A DNA stretch of 64,000 nucleotides, taken from assembly GCA_026826555.1 (NCBI GenBank), contig JAKSZT010004976.1:8903658-8967657 (forward strand), read 5' to 3'. Positions 10,858 to 22,410 of the stretch are shown in pieces. The position numbers and the translations under genes are program-made. The DNA is from Tolypeutes matacus. Taxonomy: Eukaryota > Chordata > Mammalia > Cingulata > Chlamyphoridae. Below the pieces are notes generated by a model. It made no database searches. It was not told where the DNA came from and worked only from the letters and a program-made list of their open reading frames with translations. Within the stretch, counting starts at the first letter, position 1, and every line of letters begins with the position of its first letter.

Positions 10858-11129
10858 TCTTCCAGACCCCCGGTTTGTAAAAGAACCTTTATACCATTTG
10901 ATAAACACTATTCCCCGGAGACCAGCTCTGGACCAGCTCTGGACCAGCCCTGGACCATCACCGAGCAGCCCTTCTCACCTCGTTGTGAACAGAGTCCAGG
11001 CCGGGACGGCTCTGGATCTGTCAATCAGTGCAATGGTGGGGGTAGGGGGGCGGGTGGTGGCGAGCTCTCAGCGGCTGCGGAGGACATGGCCACCCAGAAC
11101 GGATGTGTGCCCTCCTGGATGTTAATGCC

Positions 11130-11135
11130 ATTAAA
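11130..11135 (+). promoter_or_regulatory. Distal poly(A) signal ATTAAA, RRBP1
   Basis: ATTAAA variant followed 16-35 nt on by G/T-rich sequence ('cggtgctgcagtctcctg'). It resembles the main end of the human transcript as I recall it, so it is the preferred cleavage site. Confidence 0.6.
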
Positions 11136-12954
11136 GCCAGCGTTACCAGTCGGTGCTGCAGTCTCCTGTCCTCTGCTGGGGTTGGCGCCCTCGTGGAGAG
11201 AGCAAGCCTGGTTCTTGGTTTCTTTGAAGTTTGAGGGCCAGCAGCTTTTGTTGGGTGGGTGGGTCAAACACACTGCTTTCTGGCTGCCCGTGGGACCCTG
11301 TCCACACCCCACCCAACTAGCAGGCCCAGGTGGGCTGAGTGCTGTCTCCACTTTGGAGAGCTAAGGGAGCCAAGGGCAGGGTGGTAGGTGGCCTCAGCTG
11401 CTGTGTAAACAAGGGGTCTCTGTCCCTGGGATTCAGGAGAGCCTTGGTCCAAGGCACTGGTGGGGTTCTGAGTTATGCAACAGAATCCTGGCGCTTAAGC
11501 AGAAAAGGGATTTAGAGGCAGGTGGAAGGGCGGGGTCTGGGAGGACAGCCACGAGGAGGAGAAAGGCCTCCAGAGCTAGTACATAAAGGACCTGGGCTCC
11601 TAGCTAAGGGCCAGGACCAGGAAGGCAGGTCAGCCATGGGGGGTTTTTTTAGCAAGGGAAGAAACACTGTTACCCACCTCCAGAGGGAGCAAAAGTGATG
11701 TGAGCACCGTGTTTCCCAGCTAGGAGGCCAAGGAGGAAGCAACCAATGAAAACCCCTTTCCCCCATGTGCCCAGCTCTGTGTGGTCCTCACAGGATGTGA
11801 GGGAACCTCACCCCTCACTGCAGAGAATCCCCCATGGAAGTGCCAGTGATTCACCTGATAAATAGCAAGGCAGGTTCCAAACCTCTGACACTTGACGCCA
11901 GGCAGCCGGGTGGGACAGTGTGGAAAGTTTAGTTTGGGGAGGGAGGATCTGGCCACAAATCACAGGCCCCTTGACTCTGGCCCATCACACTGCACCTCCC
12001 ACATGCCCTGTGGAGACGCAGGCAGAGCTAGGGGACAATGGGGGAGGTACTGCCCACAGGCGGCCTCAGACAAGTTCAGTGCTTTGGGGCCCCAGTGAGC
12101 AGGTGGGAAACAGACCAGGAGGAGGTGCAGCCCCAGGCTCCTCTTCTTCCAGATCCCTACGGAGGGCCACAGAGGGACCCCAGGCCTTGCCTCACCAGGC
12201 CAGGCTGCCTCTGTTACCCTGGGCAAGGGGCGAATGCCACTCAGGAAAATGTAGAGGCAGCTGCCCTCAGCAGATTATTCCCAGAGGCTGCTGGGGCCGC
12301 CTCGGTGTTCTCACATAGCAAAGCCCACAGCAACCTCGCTGCCTGGCCCGTGGCAGTCCCATGGGACACAGGTGACCCCTGTTAAGAGGGAAATGGCACA
12401 GGTCTGGGCTAGGGCACTCAGTGCAGAGCCCGGCCGCCTGCGGCTCTTTCTAGGCCTGGCTTGCAGGGCTGGGGCCTGGAGGCTTGGCGTGGCCCTGCGG
12501 ATCTAGACCCCACTCTCCAAGCACTAGGGCTGGGAGAGCTCAGAGCATCTAGTCCACTCCCATTCCACTGGAGTGGAAGAGAATGGTCCTGGGGCTCACG
12601 GGAAGTTCCAGAGCCACGCGGTCCATGCACATGCCCTGCACGCAGGAGGGCGCCCTGTGGCCATCTATGTTTTCCCACGAACCACACACCAGGATGCCTG
12701 GCAGGTCATGGTGGAACAAGAGGTGGTGCAGGAAGTGGTGGCAGGGTGTTGGTGACAGATGGGATGGAGAAAAAACCCAAGCTTTTAGGAACAAGCACTG
12801 AACACCCTCACAACAGCTGCCTTGCTGAGCTGCTTCAGGCTGTGGCCCAACAGGAGCCCAAAGAACCAGCCCAGTTCAAGTCTTATCCCAGGCAAGAAAC
12901 AAGATCTCACCTTAGAATTCCAAGTAGTAGGAATGAAGCAGAGCTCTCCAGAGA

Positions 12955-13075
12955 TGTGGTAGGGTCAGCTCAGGACCAGAAGTCAGGAGACCCAAGTTGC
13001 TGCTGAGGAGCTATGTGTGTGACCCTAGTTGAATCTTGTCACCTCTCTGGGCTGGGTACTGTGGGGGCTGGTCAG
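12955..13075 (+). repeat. MIR SINE fragment
   Basis: Contains the MIR core order 'gagctatgtgtgtgacccta', then 'tcacctctctgggct', which follows the MIR consensus (…tatgtgaccttgggcaag…cctctctgagcc…). Ancient, diverged. Confidence 0.6.
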
Positions 13076-13709
13076 AGGCTCTGAAAGTCCCCTCCCAGTG
13101 CCTTCTGGGCCTCTGTCAGCCAATAACACAATTGCATGTCTGGGGCAGAGCCCAAACCCAGAGGTTCTGGAAAGCTCTGGCCTGGCCAAACAACTCAAGC
13201 CATGGCTTCCTTCCATTGAAACCCTGACTCCTGGGACCGCCTCTCAGGCCCCCTAGAGGGAGGAACCAGCCACAATGCAATCAGTGACCCTTCTAGACCA
13301 AGTCTAGCGCCTGGTTTGGACCCTGTTAGCATAATTCAGAAATGCCCCAAGTCATGAGAAAGTCCGGTGTGCTGCTGTCTCCAGCAGTTCAAAGGGTAGT
13401 GAGCCACTCAGGAAACCGAAGCTGTACCTCCTGCACCTGGCCCAGCTAGCACTCTCCTAAGCCTAATTCTATTATTCAAGTCACTGTGTTCAGTTTACTC
13501 AGATTAATATTCTCTGAATTAAACTTTGTAGGCAAGTTCTGATTGAATTCGTTAGTAATGGCTTTAGGTACTTGCTTCTTTCTCAGGGCAAAAGAGTAAT
13601 CAATGGCTGAACCCCAAATCAGCGTTCCATACACACATTTTGTGAAAATGTAAATATTTTCTGAAAGCAGTATTCCGGCCGTTTTTATTCTTCAGCAATG
13701 TCAGCCAAG

Positions 13710-13835
13710 GTCAAAAGCCTTGCATCAGAATCACCTGGAGTACTTGTTAAAAAAGATATTCTTGGGCCCCAACCTCAGTAACTTTTCCTCAGAAACCATC
13801 CCAGGTGGAGATATAACTATTTTAAGAGCAGGGTG
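13710..13835 (+). mobile_element. MER5A-like hAT-Charlie DNA transposon fragment
   Basis: 'gcatcagaatcacctggagt', 'acttgttaaaa' and 'gggccccaacctcag' occur in the order of the MER5A consensus as I recall it. Ancient non-autonomous element. Confidence 0.65.
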
Positions 13836-14459
13836 TTGGGAGATTTCCATTACATCCCATCCCATCCCATATACCGTTTGAAATCCATACCATAAGCCTG
13901 CATACCTCACATACGTACACTCTGGTGTCTGCAACGAGGGGTGCCACTGTTAAGCTGAAACCTCAGCAAAGTCGTCTTATTCAGAAAACTCGTGAACCGA
14001 ATACCTGGCCCCATCTACGTGGCTGATTCTTGAGCAGCGCAACCCCGTGCTGGGGCCACTTCTCCGGAGGCCTTTTGAAATCCAGTCACTAAAAGCACTG
14101 CTCTGCAGTAAACAAATTCAGGATGAAAGAATGCTAAGCAGCTTAGCAGTAAACCAGTAGCCTGCACTATTTTCTAGATGATTTTGAAAGAGGTGTTTTG
14201 ACTAAAGTATGATGACCTTTTTTGCCTCCCAAATAAATCAGAGAAAAGATAAAAGCATGGCATTTGAATGAACAGCTGGTATAAGAAAGATTCCCAATTT
14301 TTACACCAACTTTCTCATTTCACCTCAGAGAAAGAGCTATGCTCATACTATGCCCTAACTCTACTTGTCAGAAATACCCCAAACCTCCATGATTCACCCC
14401 CACCCTACAAGGCAAGCAAAATCTTTATCCCAGATTCACACATGAATAATTACACGAGA

Positions 14460-15577
14460 GGTAAGTTAAAAATGCTTCCTTTATTACATAAAGCCAGTAC
14501 TGCTACTTCTAAGTTCAACTGCTTGTGCATCTCTATATTGTTCAGTGTTATGCCTGTGATGTTCAAGACAATCACCTCAAAGTGCCATCAGGTAGTTGCT
14601 TCATGTGAGTGTGAAACATCACACTTGCTCCCCATTTCACACAGTCAACAAGCTGCTCTAGGAAATTTAGAAGTTCTCTCAGGCTCCAAAGTAAACACTT
14701 AATGTTCCCCCCAACAGGAGACTATACCAGAAGCAGAAGTTCTGATGGAGCCCCAATTCATGCTTTCATGGGTGTCCTAGTCTGCCCTGATAACAAAGTC
14801 TGTTACAATGGAGCCCTAATTTGCATTATAAGCCAACCAGCTGTTCCAGGTACTGTTCCAGGTATTGCACATTTTCCTGGGGATACAGCATGATTTCCAA
14901 GACCCAAGGTCATACTATGGGGCAGTTTCCCAGCTAGCACGTGTGGGGAGCTCCAGCACTGGGGTCTGCTTCCCAGATTCCCACTGCATGCTCGATATGG
15001 TGCTCTGCAAGATCAGTGTTTACTGTGAGTGTAGGCAATTTTGAGGCAGTCGCCATTACACATTTGGTAGAATTAAAGAATGCCTGACTTAATCTTACTG
15101 TAGTTAGTGTATTAGTATTACTAAATCTGGTGAGGAGAATTATTTTCCATTAGTTAAGCTCAAGGAAGAATAAAGAATTCGGTTGAAAATTATAACCAGA
15201 TTATGACCAAATTCTCCAAGCAAAATAGACAGGAATTGCCAAGGTTCAAGAAAGAATAATTCTCTTCATACGGCTTTGTACTGTTTTGTGAACTGCATCA
15301 TGAAAAATCCTAACCTTAACAATAATCTTTATAAGCCAACTCATCAAAACAGGCATTTGGCCAATAAGAATTTAATTTCACACCAATAAAACTTACTATA
15401 GATTTTAGATTTATTTAGGGCCATTTGCACATGTTTATAGAATATTTAGTTTGCTCTAGAAGATGACAAGACAGCTCTTCCCAGTGAGACCCTGGCCTAA
15501 ATATATTTGCTTTACTTATATAGCAAGAGGATAACATTAAACATGGAAGCTTTATATTTGTGGCACTGAATGACGAT
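14460..15577 (-). other. DSTN: DSTN 3' UTR
   Basis: Non-coding end of DSTN exon 4 on the - strand, about 1.1 kb, AT-rich, with no recognisable repeats, as expected of a conserved 3' UTR. The end is set by the AATAAA at 14480-14485 (- strand). A TTTATT at about 15409-15414 is a possible nearer signal. Confidence 0.65.
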
Positions 15578-18500
15578 CTACACAGGGCTTCCTTCAAAAG
15601 CTACAATTAAGGATCCACCTAGCTTCTCAGCAATACAAGCCCGATTGAGGTCTTCTGGCCCATTTGCTTGACATTCGTGTTTTATGCCTAGGAAGGAAAA
15701 ACAACAATTCTATTTAGAATTATGGCAGTAGCTAGCTATTTCTCTAAGATATCAAACTTTTGAAAGACCGGTTCTAATACGGATAGATGAACTGTGCAAT
15801 AAACAATGGAATACTATCCAGTAATGAGAATAAACAATCTGTAACTACATGCATCGAAATGAAAGAACCTGACAAACAATGTTGACTAGAAGAAACCAGA
15901 CATCAAAATGTCTATTCTGCCTGATTCTCTTTCTGTAACACACTGATCAGCCAAAGCTAACATATGCTGTTGCAGGGCAGGATAACGGTTACCCCTGTGG
16001 AGGAGTGTTCAGGCTAGAAGGGGGCACAGGCAAGCCTTTTGGGGGTATGGCCATTAGATCAAGAAACCGTAATTATGTTCAGTTTTGTGAAAATTTATCA
16101 AGCTCTACAGTAATTTATGATATACACCTTTTTTAGATTGTATTTCAGTAAAAAGCTTAAAAGCTGTTTTTGTTTTTAGCTTTCTTTTTTTTTTTTTTAA
16201 ATACAGGTAAAATAAATAATTAGGTGTTTTGAATGCAGAGTTGATTTGATTTAGTCAACCGTACTGAAGAGTGAGAATATTTACAAATGGCATCACTTCT
16301 GTTACTAAAAAACAAACAAGCCAGCTCTTTTCAGTAGAATTACTAAACATTTAAGAAATCTATCACAATGAGAACTGCGTAAAACGTGTTACTGACGGCT
16401 TTCTCAGAAGTTACCTCACCACACTACAGAATGAGCACAATTATGAAAGTGCATACAGCAGCTTCTCTGTATAACAGCTACTATCTTTTTTAAACAGCTG
16501 CATTGTTTCTAATTATCCATACTCTCAAGGCCATTTCTCAAGGTACTGAAAGCACGCTAAGTCAGCTTTTAGACCACTCAGGAACCACTTTGAGGGGAGC
16601 CAGTGATGATTTCACTAAAAAAAAAAAAAAAAAAAAAAAAAGATGGCAAGGGGGCCACCTTTTTATACCATCAAATCAAGTCTATATGGCAGTTCCCTTT
16701 ACTGAAAGGGAAAGCAGAGTAAGGACAAAGGTTGAATCAATTCTGAATTTTGTTTGTTTGTGTCTTAGAAGCGTTGAAACCAAGGAGTCATTTTTTAAAA
16801 CACCAGTTAACAGACCAGTGGACACCTGCTAGGGCTGCCGTGGTGTCAGATCAAATGCACGTAGTGCCTGAAAAGCACTGACATGCAGCAGCGGCATACA
16901 GGAAAGGAATGAGGGTTGTCTACCCACAGTGTAAAACAGAGCTAGGGCAAACCTGCTCTGCTCCAGGAATATAAAAGTCAGCCATGGAAAAACAAACTAA
17001 ACAAAGAGCACATATGGGCCCGGCCCTTGTGCCTTATGACCTTTAGCCCTTTGGAGTTGGCCTGGCAGGAAGGCGTGGGGAGGGGAGGGGAAGGGGTGCA
17101 GTGGGGAGCAACCTCTGCAGACTAAGCACACACAGGATCCAGACCAAGCCTCTCATTTTACAGCCCAGAGAGGTTCAGCTCTCTGGTCCAGCTCACCCAC
17201 AGCAGTTAGCCACGAGCTTAGCCTCACCCCAGGTCTTTCGGCACTTGCCCCATTCTCATTCTATCACCCCAACACTTCCCCCTTGCTGGAAGTAATAAGC
17301 ATGGCCAGGCCATCACACCAGGACCCCAATCACCCAACAAGTAAAATGTAACTGCCCAGCTCAAAGACTGGGTGCAGCTTCCTTTGAACACAGATGAGAC
17401 AATTACTTAAAATCAAAATACAGTTTAAGAGTAAAGCTAGAAAGAGAGTCTCCCTCCCCATTCATAAACATTGTTTTTTGAGACTCTATCAACTACATCC
17501 AAACACAACAGCAAATATATTAAGTATGACCAACAAAAACCAATTCCTCTCCACCTTCCACACGAGAAAATCAGGTGAAAGGGAACCTGATGAGGTGATT
17601 CGCCCACGACGTTCAGGGGTCAGGGCTGCTATTAAACACGTGCACTCCAGACCCAGAGCAGCCAGAAGACCTCTGAAACCCGGCTTCACCCTTGCATTTT
17701 CTCTCTTAAAATGGGCAGCGCCTCCCTTTGTGCCCAAGGCTCCCCAAAGAAAACAATGTGCTGCTTAGAAATGGAGCAGCCCTCATTCCAGGAGCCTCCC
17801 CACACCCTTGAACATCTGGACATAAATCTACACCATACCTTGAAATTTCTTTTTGATTGCATCCTTGGAGCTCGCATAGATCATTTTACTTTTCAGAGGT
17901 GCTAGTTCTGGTGCCCTGGAGGGAGAGGTGCCAAAAAATGGGAAAACTGGTTTAAACAAAGTACAATTTTAAATCTTGTTAGGCATCTGTATCAGTGGAT
18001 GGGGGAAGGTCCTCCGAGTCTCCTGGGAACCATTTTCTAACAACGCACTTTTCCTATTTCCCCATGCCTCAAAGAGTATCTACTATGGATGGGCATTTGT
18101 AGAACCTCACAGGTTGGCCAGGGTGGAAAAAAATAAAGAACCACTGGCTAAAGACAGATTAATGTAGCTGTAAGTGAAAGAACCAACATCAGATAATTCT
18201 CTGTATTACATGATTCTTCACCTTTCAAATTGAAAAAAAAAGAAAAAGGGGGGAAGGGTTTCAAAAAAGGCTTGAGCTCAGCCTCATGACAGCCATATTT
18301 ATACAAGGTTTTTGATATTTTTTTCTAATTGGAAAAAAAGATTCAAAATACAAAAAAAAAGGATAGAATAATCTAAAATATAGCTGCCATCCAGAAGTAA
18401 CATTTGCTAGTATTTTGGAATTTTTTTTAAATATATTTTTTTAAGGATATATTACAAATAAAGTAAAAGTCCCCTTAGTACCCCTCTCCAGTCTGTTCCT

Positions 18501-19379
18501 TTATTCCAATAGCAAAATCTGACCACAGGAGTACTTGCTTTCCATCTTAGTCCAACATAACAAAACATGTACAATACAATGAGACAAAATCAGTTTCAAT
18601 TAATTATCCTCTTTAAAAAGTATTAAGTCCACACCCATAATCACAAGATCATAATACAGCTTCCACAAGAATTTCCTTTTTTGAGCTAAATGGCAACTCA
18701 ACATTATGTCTTAATTGCCAATATTACTATTATCTTGTATTTACTGATAAATACAAGATAAATACAAGTGACCTCCTCCTCTTGAATGAACACTGGAAGC
18801 ACAATTTATGCTTCACCACTTTCTTCACCAGCAGTATTAAAAAAATATCAGAAATATTAACAAAGGAAAGAAAAACCTCATCCTACTCCGACTTCCCACT
18901 TTACCACCAAGCCTACTTCCACTCCATACTACTGAAATATCAAAGAGAATATGGAGGATAGCTAAATACTTTAGAGCATTTAACAAGTCCATTTATCAGC
19001 CAGATTTCTAGGATATGCAGCAGTCATGAAAATTGTGGACTGGTGCATGGACTTTTTACCCCCTACCCAAATGGGCAGAGATTCTATGCTTGGGGCCCTG
19101 GAAAAGGGCAGTCTGTCAGATGCTTGTTCCTCCCAAGGCAGATCAAAAGAGGCAGGGAAAACCATAACCACTTCTGATCTGTCAGATGCTTCGAACTGTA
19201 AAGTTAAGTACTCTTCTTATGTAAATAGGTCAGGAGCATGAAGAAACATTGGCTGTTCTGAATTCACTCTATCTAACCAGATTTTAAAAATACTTCTGAA
19301 AGTAAGAGCTGTTCCCTGGGCCCTGGACAGAGCTTGGTATGGTATGGAAAACTCCTATGAGGTTTTTCCACCTTTTCTA

Positions 19380-19428
<49 letters not shown>

Positions 19429-20892
19429 GTGCAAAATAAACCACTACTGCATGAACAATTTTCTACTTTCATTTTCCAAATGCTTTTTATTAAGGATGGA
19501 GAATTTTAATAGTGGGAAAGAGAGTATAAAAAGCAGGGGGGAAGTAGTGTAAATGAAGGAGCCAGTCACCAATTATAAAGCCTACACCTTTAGCTGCCAT
19601 ATCTGCCACTCAGCTATAAACTCCCAAAGGGCAGGGGCTTTACCTGTTTTATTCACAGATGTTTTCCCAGGCTTTAACACAATACCAGGCGCACAGGAGG
19701 AATAAAATTTAATGAGTGCACCTTCTTTCAAATCAGGAACATGCTCATTTTAAGTCTTATCTACCATTATTTTTATGTAGGCAGAAGTGTGACCTTAAAC
19801 TAAAACTTCATCTCAAATATTAACTTACTTGAAAAGGCCTGAATAACTCATTTAAAGGGGCTTTCAAGAAAAAGGCCATGTAAATCACTTTACAGCACAT
19901 TTTCACTGTTCAGAGCAACGCTGTCCAAGAGAATTTTCTGTGATGGAAACATTCTCTATCTGCCCTTCCAATGAAGTCACAGGTGGCTGTGAGCACTTGA
20001 AACATGGCAAATTGAACTGAGAAACAATTTTTCATTTCATTTTGATTAATTTACATTTAAAAAGTCACTTGTGGCTAGCGGCTACCCTCCCGGACAGCAT
20101 GGATGCAGAACAGATCACAGATGACAACACTAGCTTCTTCAGAAGTAGCAAACCATTGAGGCACAAGTAAAGGATGGATGTTTAAAAGGGGGGTGGTAGG
20201 TTCCTGGCATGGCAGGTTGGAGGTCAGATTTGGATTAGGTGAATGCCCTTCTCAATATTCCAGAAAGAATTCAGAGACAGGGAAATTTTAGCTTACAAGT
20301 AATAAGTTCAGAGACTTCATAGAAATCTGTCTCCCTCCCATCACTTACCCCAATATCAATGATTGAAAGTCATGTTCTCTCAAGTAGACAAAAAGTGGTT
20401 AATGTTTAGTGTTGGCCCCATAAACACCGAACAGCTAAGACCTTATAAAACCGCGTACACAAAAATTAAATAACCGCAAAGAGTTTGAATATAAATTAGT
20501 TTGGTCCCCAGGGTTCTCCAAGTGCTGACAATAAGAGACTAATTCTGTGTTTTACAGAGACCCAGTATTTCTAGTGATGCTTACCACAAAAAAAACATCA
20601 ACTCCTCCTTTCTGGATTCCTTGGTTTCAAAGCTTGCATCATACAAAGCATAGCGACAATCTTTTTCAGGAAGCATTCCCACAAAATGCTTGAAGGGATC
20701 GGTTATGGTCACTCCCACATCTCCAACTAAGATCTCTTTGCCTTCTTCTACAATGATGCACTTTTTGTCTGCACTGAGACAAAAAATAACAGCCTTCTTT
20801 CTTTTCTTGATTTCTTCTGGTGTAGAGCACTTCCGAACTTTCATGTCATAAAAAATGCGACATACTTCATCAGCAACTTGCACTCCTGAGGC
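14460..20892 (-). CDS. DSTN: DSTN, destrin (actin-depolymerising factor), exons 2-4
   Basis: Destrin is a small cytosolic and nuclear ADF/cofilin protein that binds ADP-actin, severs filaments and speeds monomer loss. Three exons on the - strand code residues 2-165: 20585-20892 (exon 2), 17839-17915 (exon 3), 15578-15687 (exon 4). The reading starts [19 protein letters not shown], so the LIM-kinase target Ser3 is present; a KKRKK nuclear signal follows near residue 32, and the actin-binding long helix ([15 protein letters not shown]) lies in exon 3. All junctions are AG/GT in frame with no stop. The initiator ATG lies in exon 1, which is not in this window, as in other vertebrate ADF/cofilin genes. 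Residue by residue it matches destrin, not cofilin-1 or -2. Introns rule out a processed pseudogene. One difference from my memory of human destrin is Ser in place of Cys three residues from the end. Confidence 0.96.
14480..14485 (-). promoter_or_regulatory. Poly(A) signal AATAAA, DSTN
   Basis: Reads 'tttatgtaataaaggaagc' on the - strand, followed by 'atttttaacttac'. It resembles the end of mammalian DSTN mRNA as I recall it. Confidence 0.65.
15578..15687 (-). CDS. DSTN: DSTN exon 4, C-terminus and stop
   Basis: 110 nt coding [20 protein letters not shown] and on to VAFEGSPV, stop TAG at 15578-15580. Acceptor 'ttccttcctag'. The residue before the final Pro-Val is Ser (AGC); I recall Cys in human and mouse. 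Confidence 0.96.
15775..16170 (+). mobile_element. Old L1 3'-end fragment
   Basis: 'caatggaatactatccagta' is the typical end of L1 ORF2, followed by an L1M-type 3' UTR with 'ggttacccctgtggagga' and 'aatttatcaagctctaca'. Diverged, 5'-truncated. Confidence 0.65.
17150..17290 (-). repeat. MIR-like fragment
   Basis: 'ctctcattttacagcccaga' then 'gaggttcagctct' and an 'agccacgagcttagcctcac' follow the reversed MIR consensus. Diverged. Confidence 0.45.
17839..17915 (-). CDS. DSTN: DSTN exon 3
   Basis: 77 nt; one base completes Trp104, then 25 codons [20 protein letters not shown] through KKKFQ, then one base of Gly. Acceptor 'ctctccctccag', donor caag|gtatgg. This is the long actin-binding helix. 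Too short to appear as an open frame by itself. Confidence 0.96.
19379..19429 (+). repeat. (AAT)n microsatellite
   Basis: About 16 perfect trinucleotide units in DSTN intron 2; likely length-variable. Confidence 0.95.
19605..19720 (+). mobile_element. L2 LINE 3'-end fragment
   Basis: 'ctcccaaagggcaggggctt', 'tacctgttttattcaca', 'acaataccaggcgcacagga' follow the L2 3' end (…gggcagggactttgtctgttttgttcac…cctggcacatagtagg…). Confidence 0.7.
19915..20105. mobile_element. Ancient DNA-transposon remnant (hAT-like MITE)
   Basis: Starts 'gcaacgctgtccaagagaat' and ends 'cttgtggctagcggctaccc' / 'ggacagc', the paired ends of a well-known short mammalian repeat. I do not recall its family name with certainty. 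Confidence 0.45.
20585..20892 (-). CDS. DSTN: DSTN exon 2
   Basis: 308 nt; codes residues 2-103 plus two bases of Trp104. It begins directly after acceptor 'caatatag' with GCC TCA GGA (A-S-G), and ends TG|gtaagc. It holds most of the ADF-homology fold: Ser3, the KKRKK basic cluster, the central strands and [15 protein letters not shown]. Nothing is broken. Confidence 0.97.
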
Positions 20893-21978
20893 CTATATTG
20901 AGAAAAGAAATGAGAAAGAGGCTTGTAATTTTTATCATGACAAATATAAAATAATAACTTTTGGTTATAAATGGTCATACACTTAAAACTTTTAAGGTAT
21001 ACTTACTATCCAATAAGAAAACTAGAAAATCTGAACTAAAAGCACTACTAATCTCAGACATCAAATTTTTAAAATATATGATACATATAAACATAAACCA
21101 TCACTACTATGTGGGTACAAATGAAGCTAACTACAGCAGCCCTTGCTACACCCTAAAACCTGAAAAGAAGTGCTTACTGAGTTGCGGGATTTTTTCCATG
21201 TATAGAGTGTGCTCAGAGCCATGCCCAAGAGTAGATCATCTCCCCAGTTTCCAAGTTCCTTTCATAAGGCATAGGACATGCTAAGAGCTACTGGATTGGG
21301 GAAATTCCATTCCTAAAGTACACCTTTTCATAATAAAAGAAGAATTATTAAAAGGTTTTTGTTCTCCTCTGATCTCAAGATTATGTGATCAATGTTCAGT
21401 AGCATTTGCCATTAAAATTTCACCTACAAAATCTCCAAGTTTTAAATTAAAGTAAGAAAATGTTTCCTCCTATAATAAAGGATAGCTTAATTTGGGATTT
21501 TACCAATCAAAAAAAATAAAGCTTTTACCATGTTAATACTTGCTATTCTGGGATGAGGAAGCAGTTAAACAAGATCTTGATGACAAAAGATCCAAAACCA
21601 GTTATCAATCTTCTCTTCTTTAAGGAATATGCTATTTACATTAACTTTACTGTATCTATAAATTCTTATGCTTCACTAACAATTCTGGTCTGCTTGTTAG
21701 CTTTTCTAAAGCAAGAATTATAAACTTAATAGAATTTAAGTACAAAGCAATAAAAAATGTTAATGATATCCCAAATCAATGTCAAGTAATTAAGAAATAA
21801 AAATGCATTTAAGATGAAAAGATAACCCACAGAATGGGAGAAACAACTGCAAGTCAAATATCTGATAAAGAACTTGTATCCAGAATATATAAAGAATTAT
21901 AAGAACACAACAATGGAAAGACAAATACTCTAATTTAAAACTGGGCAAAAGATTTGAATAGACTTTTCTTCAAATTCA

Positions 21979-22326
21979 GGAAAGCGGATATGGCTCAAGT
22001 GACTGAGCTCCAGCCTATCACATGGGAGGTCCTGGGTTCGGTTCCTGGTACCTCCTGAAGAAGATGAGCAAGACAGCGAACTGGCTTGATGGGCTGGCGT
22101 GGCGAGCTGATGCAGCAAAGAGACACAAAGAGGAAACACAATGAAAGAGACAACAAAGCATGGAGCAGAGGTGGCTCAAGCTACGTCCCACATGGGAGGT
22201 CCCAGGTTCGGTTCCCAGTGCCTCCTGAAGAGAAGATGAGCAGACATAAAGCACACAGTGAATGGACAGAGAGAGCAGACAGTGGGCACAAACAAAAATC
22301 TTCAAAAAAAAAAAAAAAAAAAAAAA
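21979..22326 (+). repeat. DAS-type tRNA-derived SINE (dimeric)
   Basis: Head 'ggaaagcggatatggctcaa' with box-B-like 'gggttcggttcctgg', a middle part 'gcagcaaagagacacaaaga', a second tRNA-like unit ('aggtcccaggttcggttccc') and an A-tail. Inserted in an old L1. Confidence 0.85.
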
Positions 22327-22410
22327 GAATATATTCAAATAACCAAGAAACACATGAAAAGATGCTCAACATCATTAGTCATTACAAAAAGGCAAATCAA
22401 AACCAAACTG

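Larger units (their letters stand above)
10691..11150 (+). other. RRBP1: RRBP1 3' UTR
   Basis: Non-coding end of the last RRBP1 exon. It holds an (AACC)n run near 10746-10770 and three copies of an 11-bp unit GACCAGCTCTG (10920-10952, third copy one base different). Two candidate poly(A) signals are present: AATAAA at 10852-10857 and ATTAAA at 11130-11135. The end near 11150 is inferred from the second signal. Confidence 0.7.
11151..14459. other. Intergenic gap between the 3' ends of RRBP1 and DSTN
   Basis: About 3.3 kb between two convergent genes. The left part (to about 13.3 kb) is GC-rich and unique except for a MIR; the right part is AT-rich and holds a MER5A-like piece. No coding exon is seen; the larger open frames (e.g. 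11920-12318, 12461-13006) have no recognisable protein and no start context. Confidence 0.6.
15688..17838 (-). other. DSTN intron 3
   Basis: 2.15 kb intron. Holds an L1 3'-end fragment (15775-16170), an A25 run (16617-16641) and a MIR-like stretch (17150-17290). No other exon. Confidence 0.8.
17916..20584 (-). other. DSTN intron 2
   Basis: 2.67 kb intron with an (AAT)n microsatellite (about 19379-19429), an L2 fragment (19605-19720) and a short hAT-type remnant (19915-20105). Several A/T runs near 18230-18440. No extra exon seen. Confidence 0.75.

Noticed and set aside
11920..13006. Open frames of 130-181 codons between RRBP1 and DSTN
   Set aside because: Low-stop GC-rich sequence, a MIR in the right part, no recognisable protein and no splice or promoter context.
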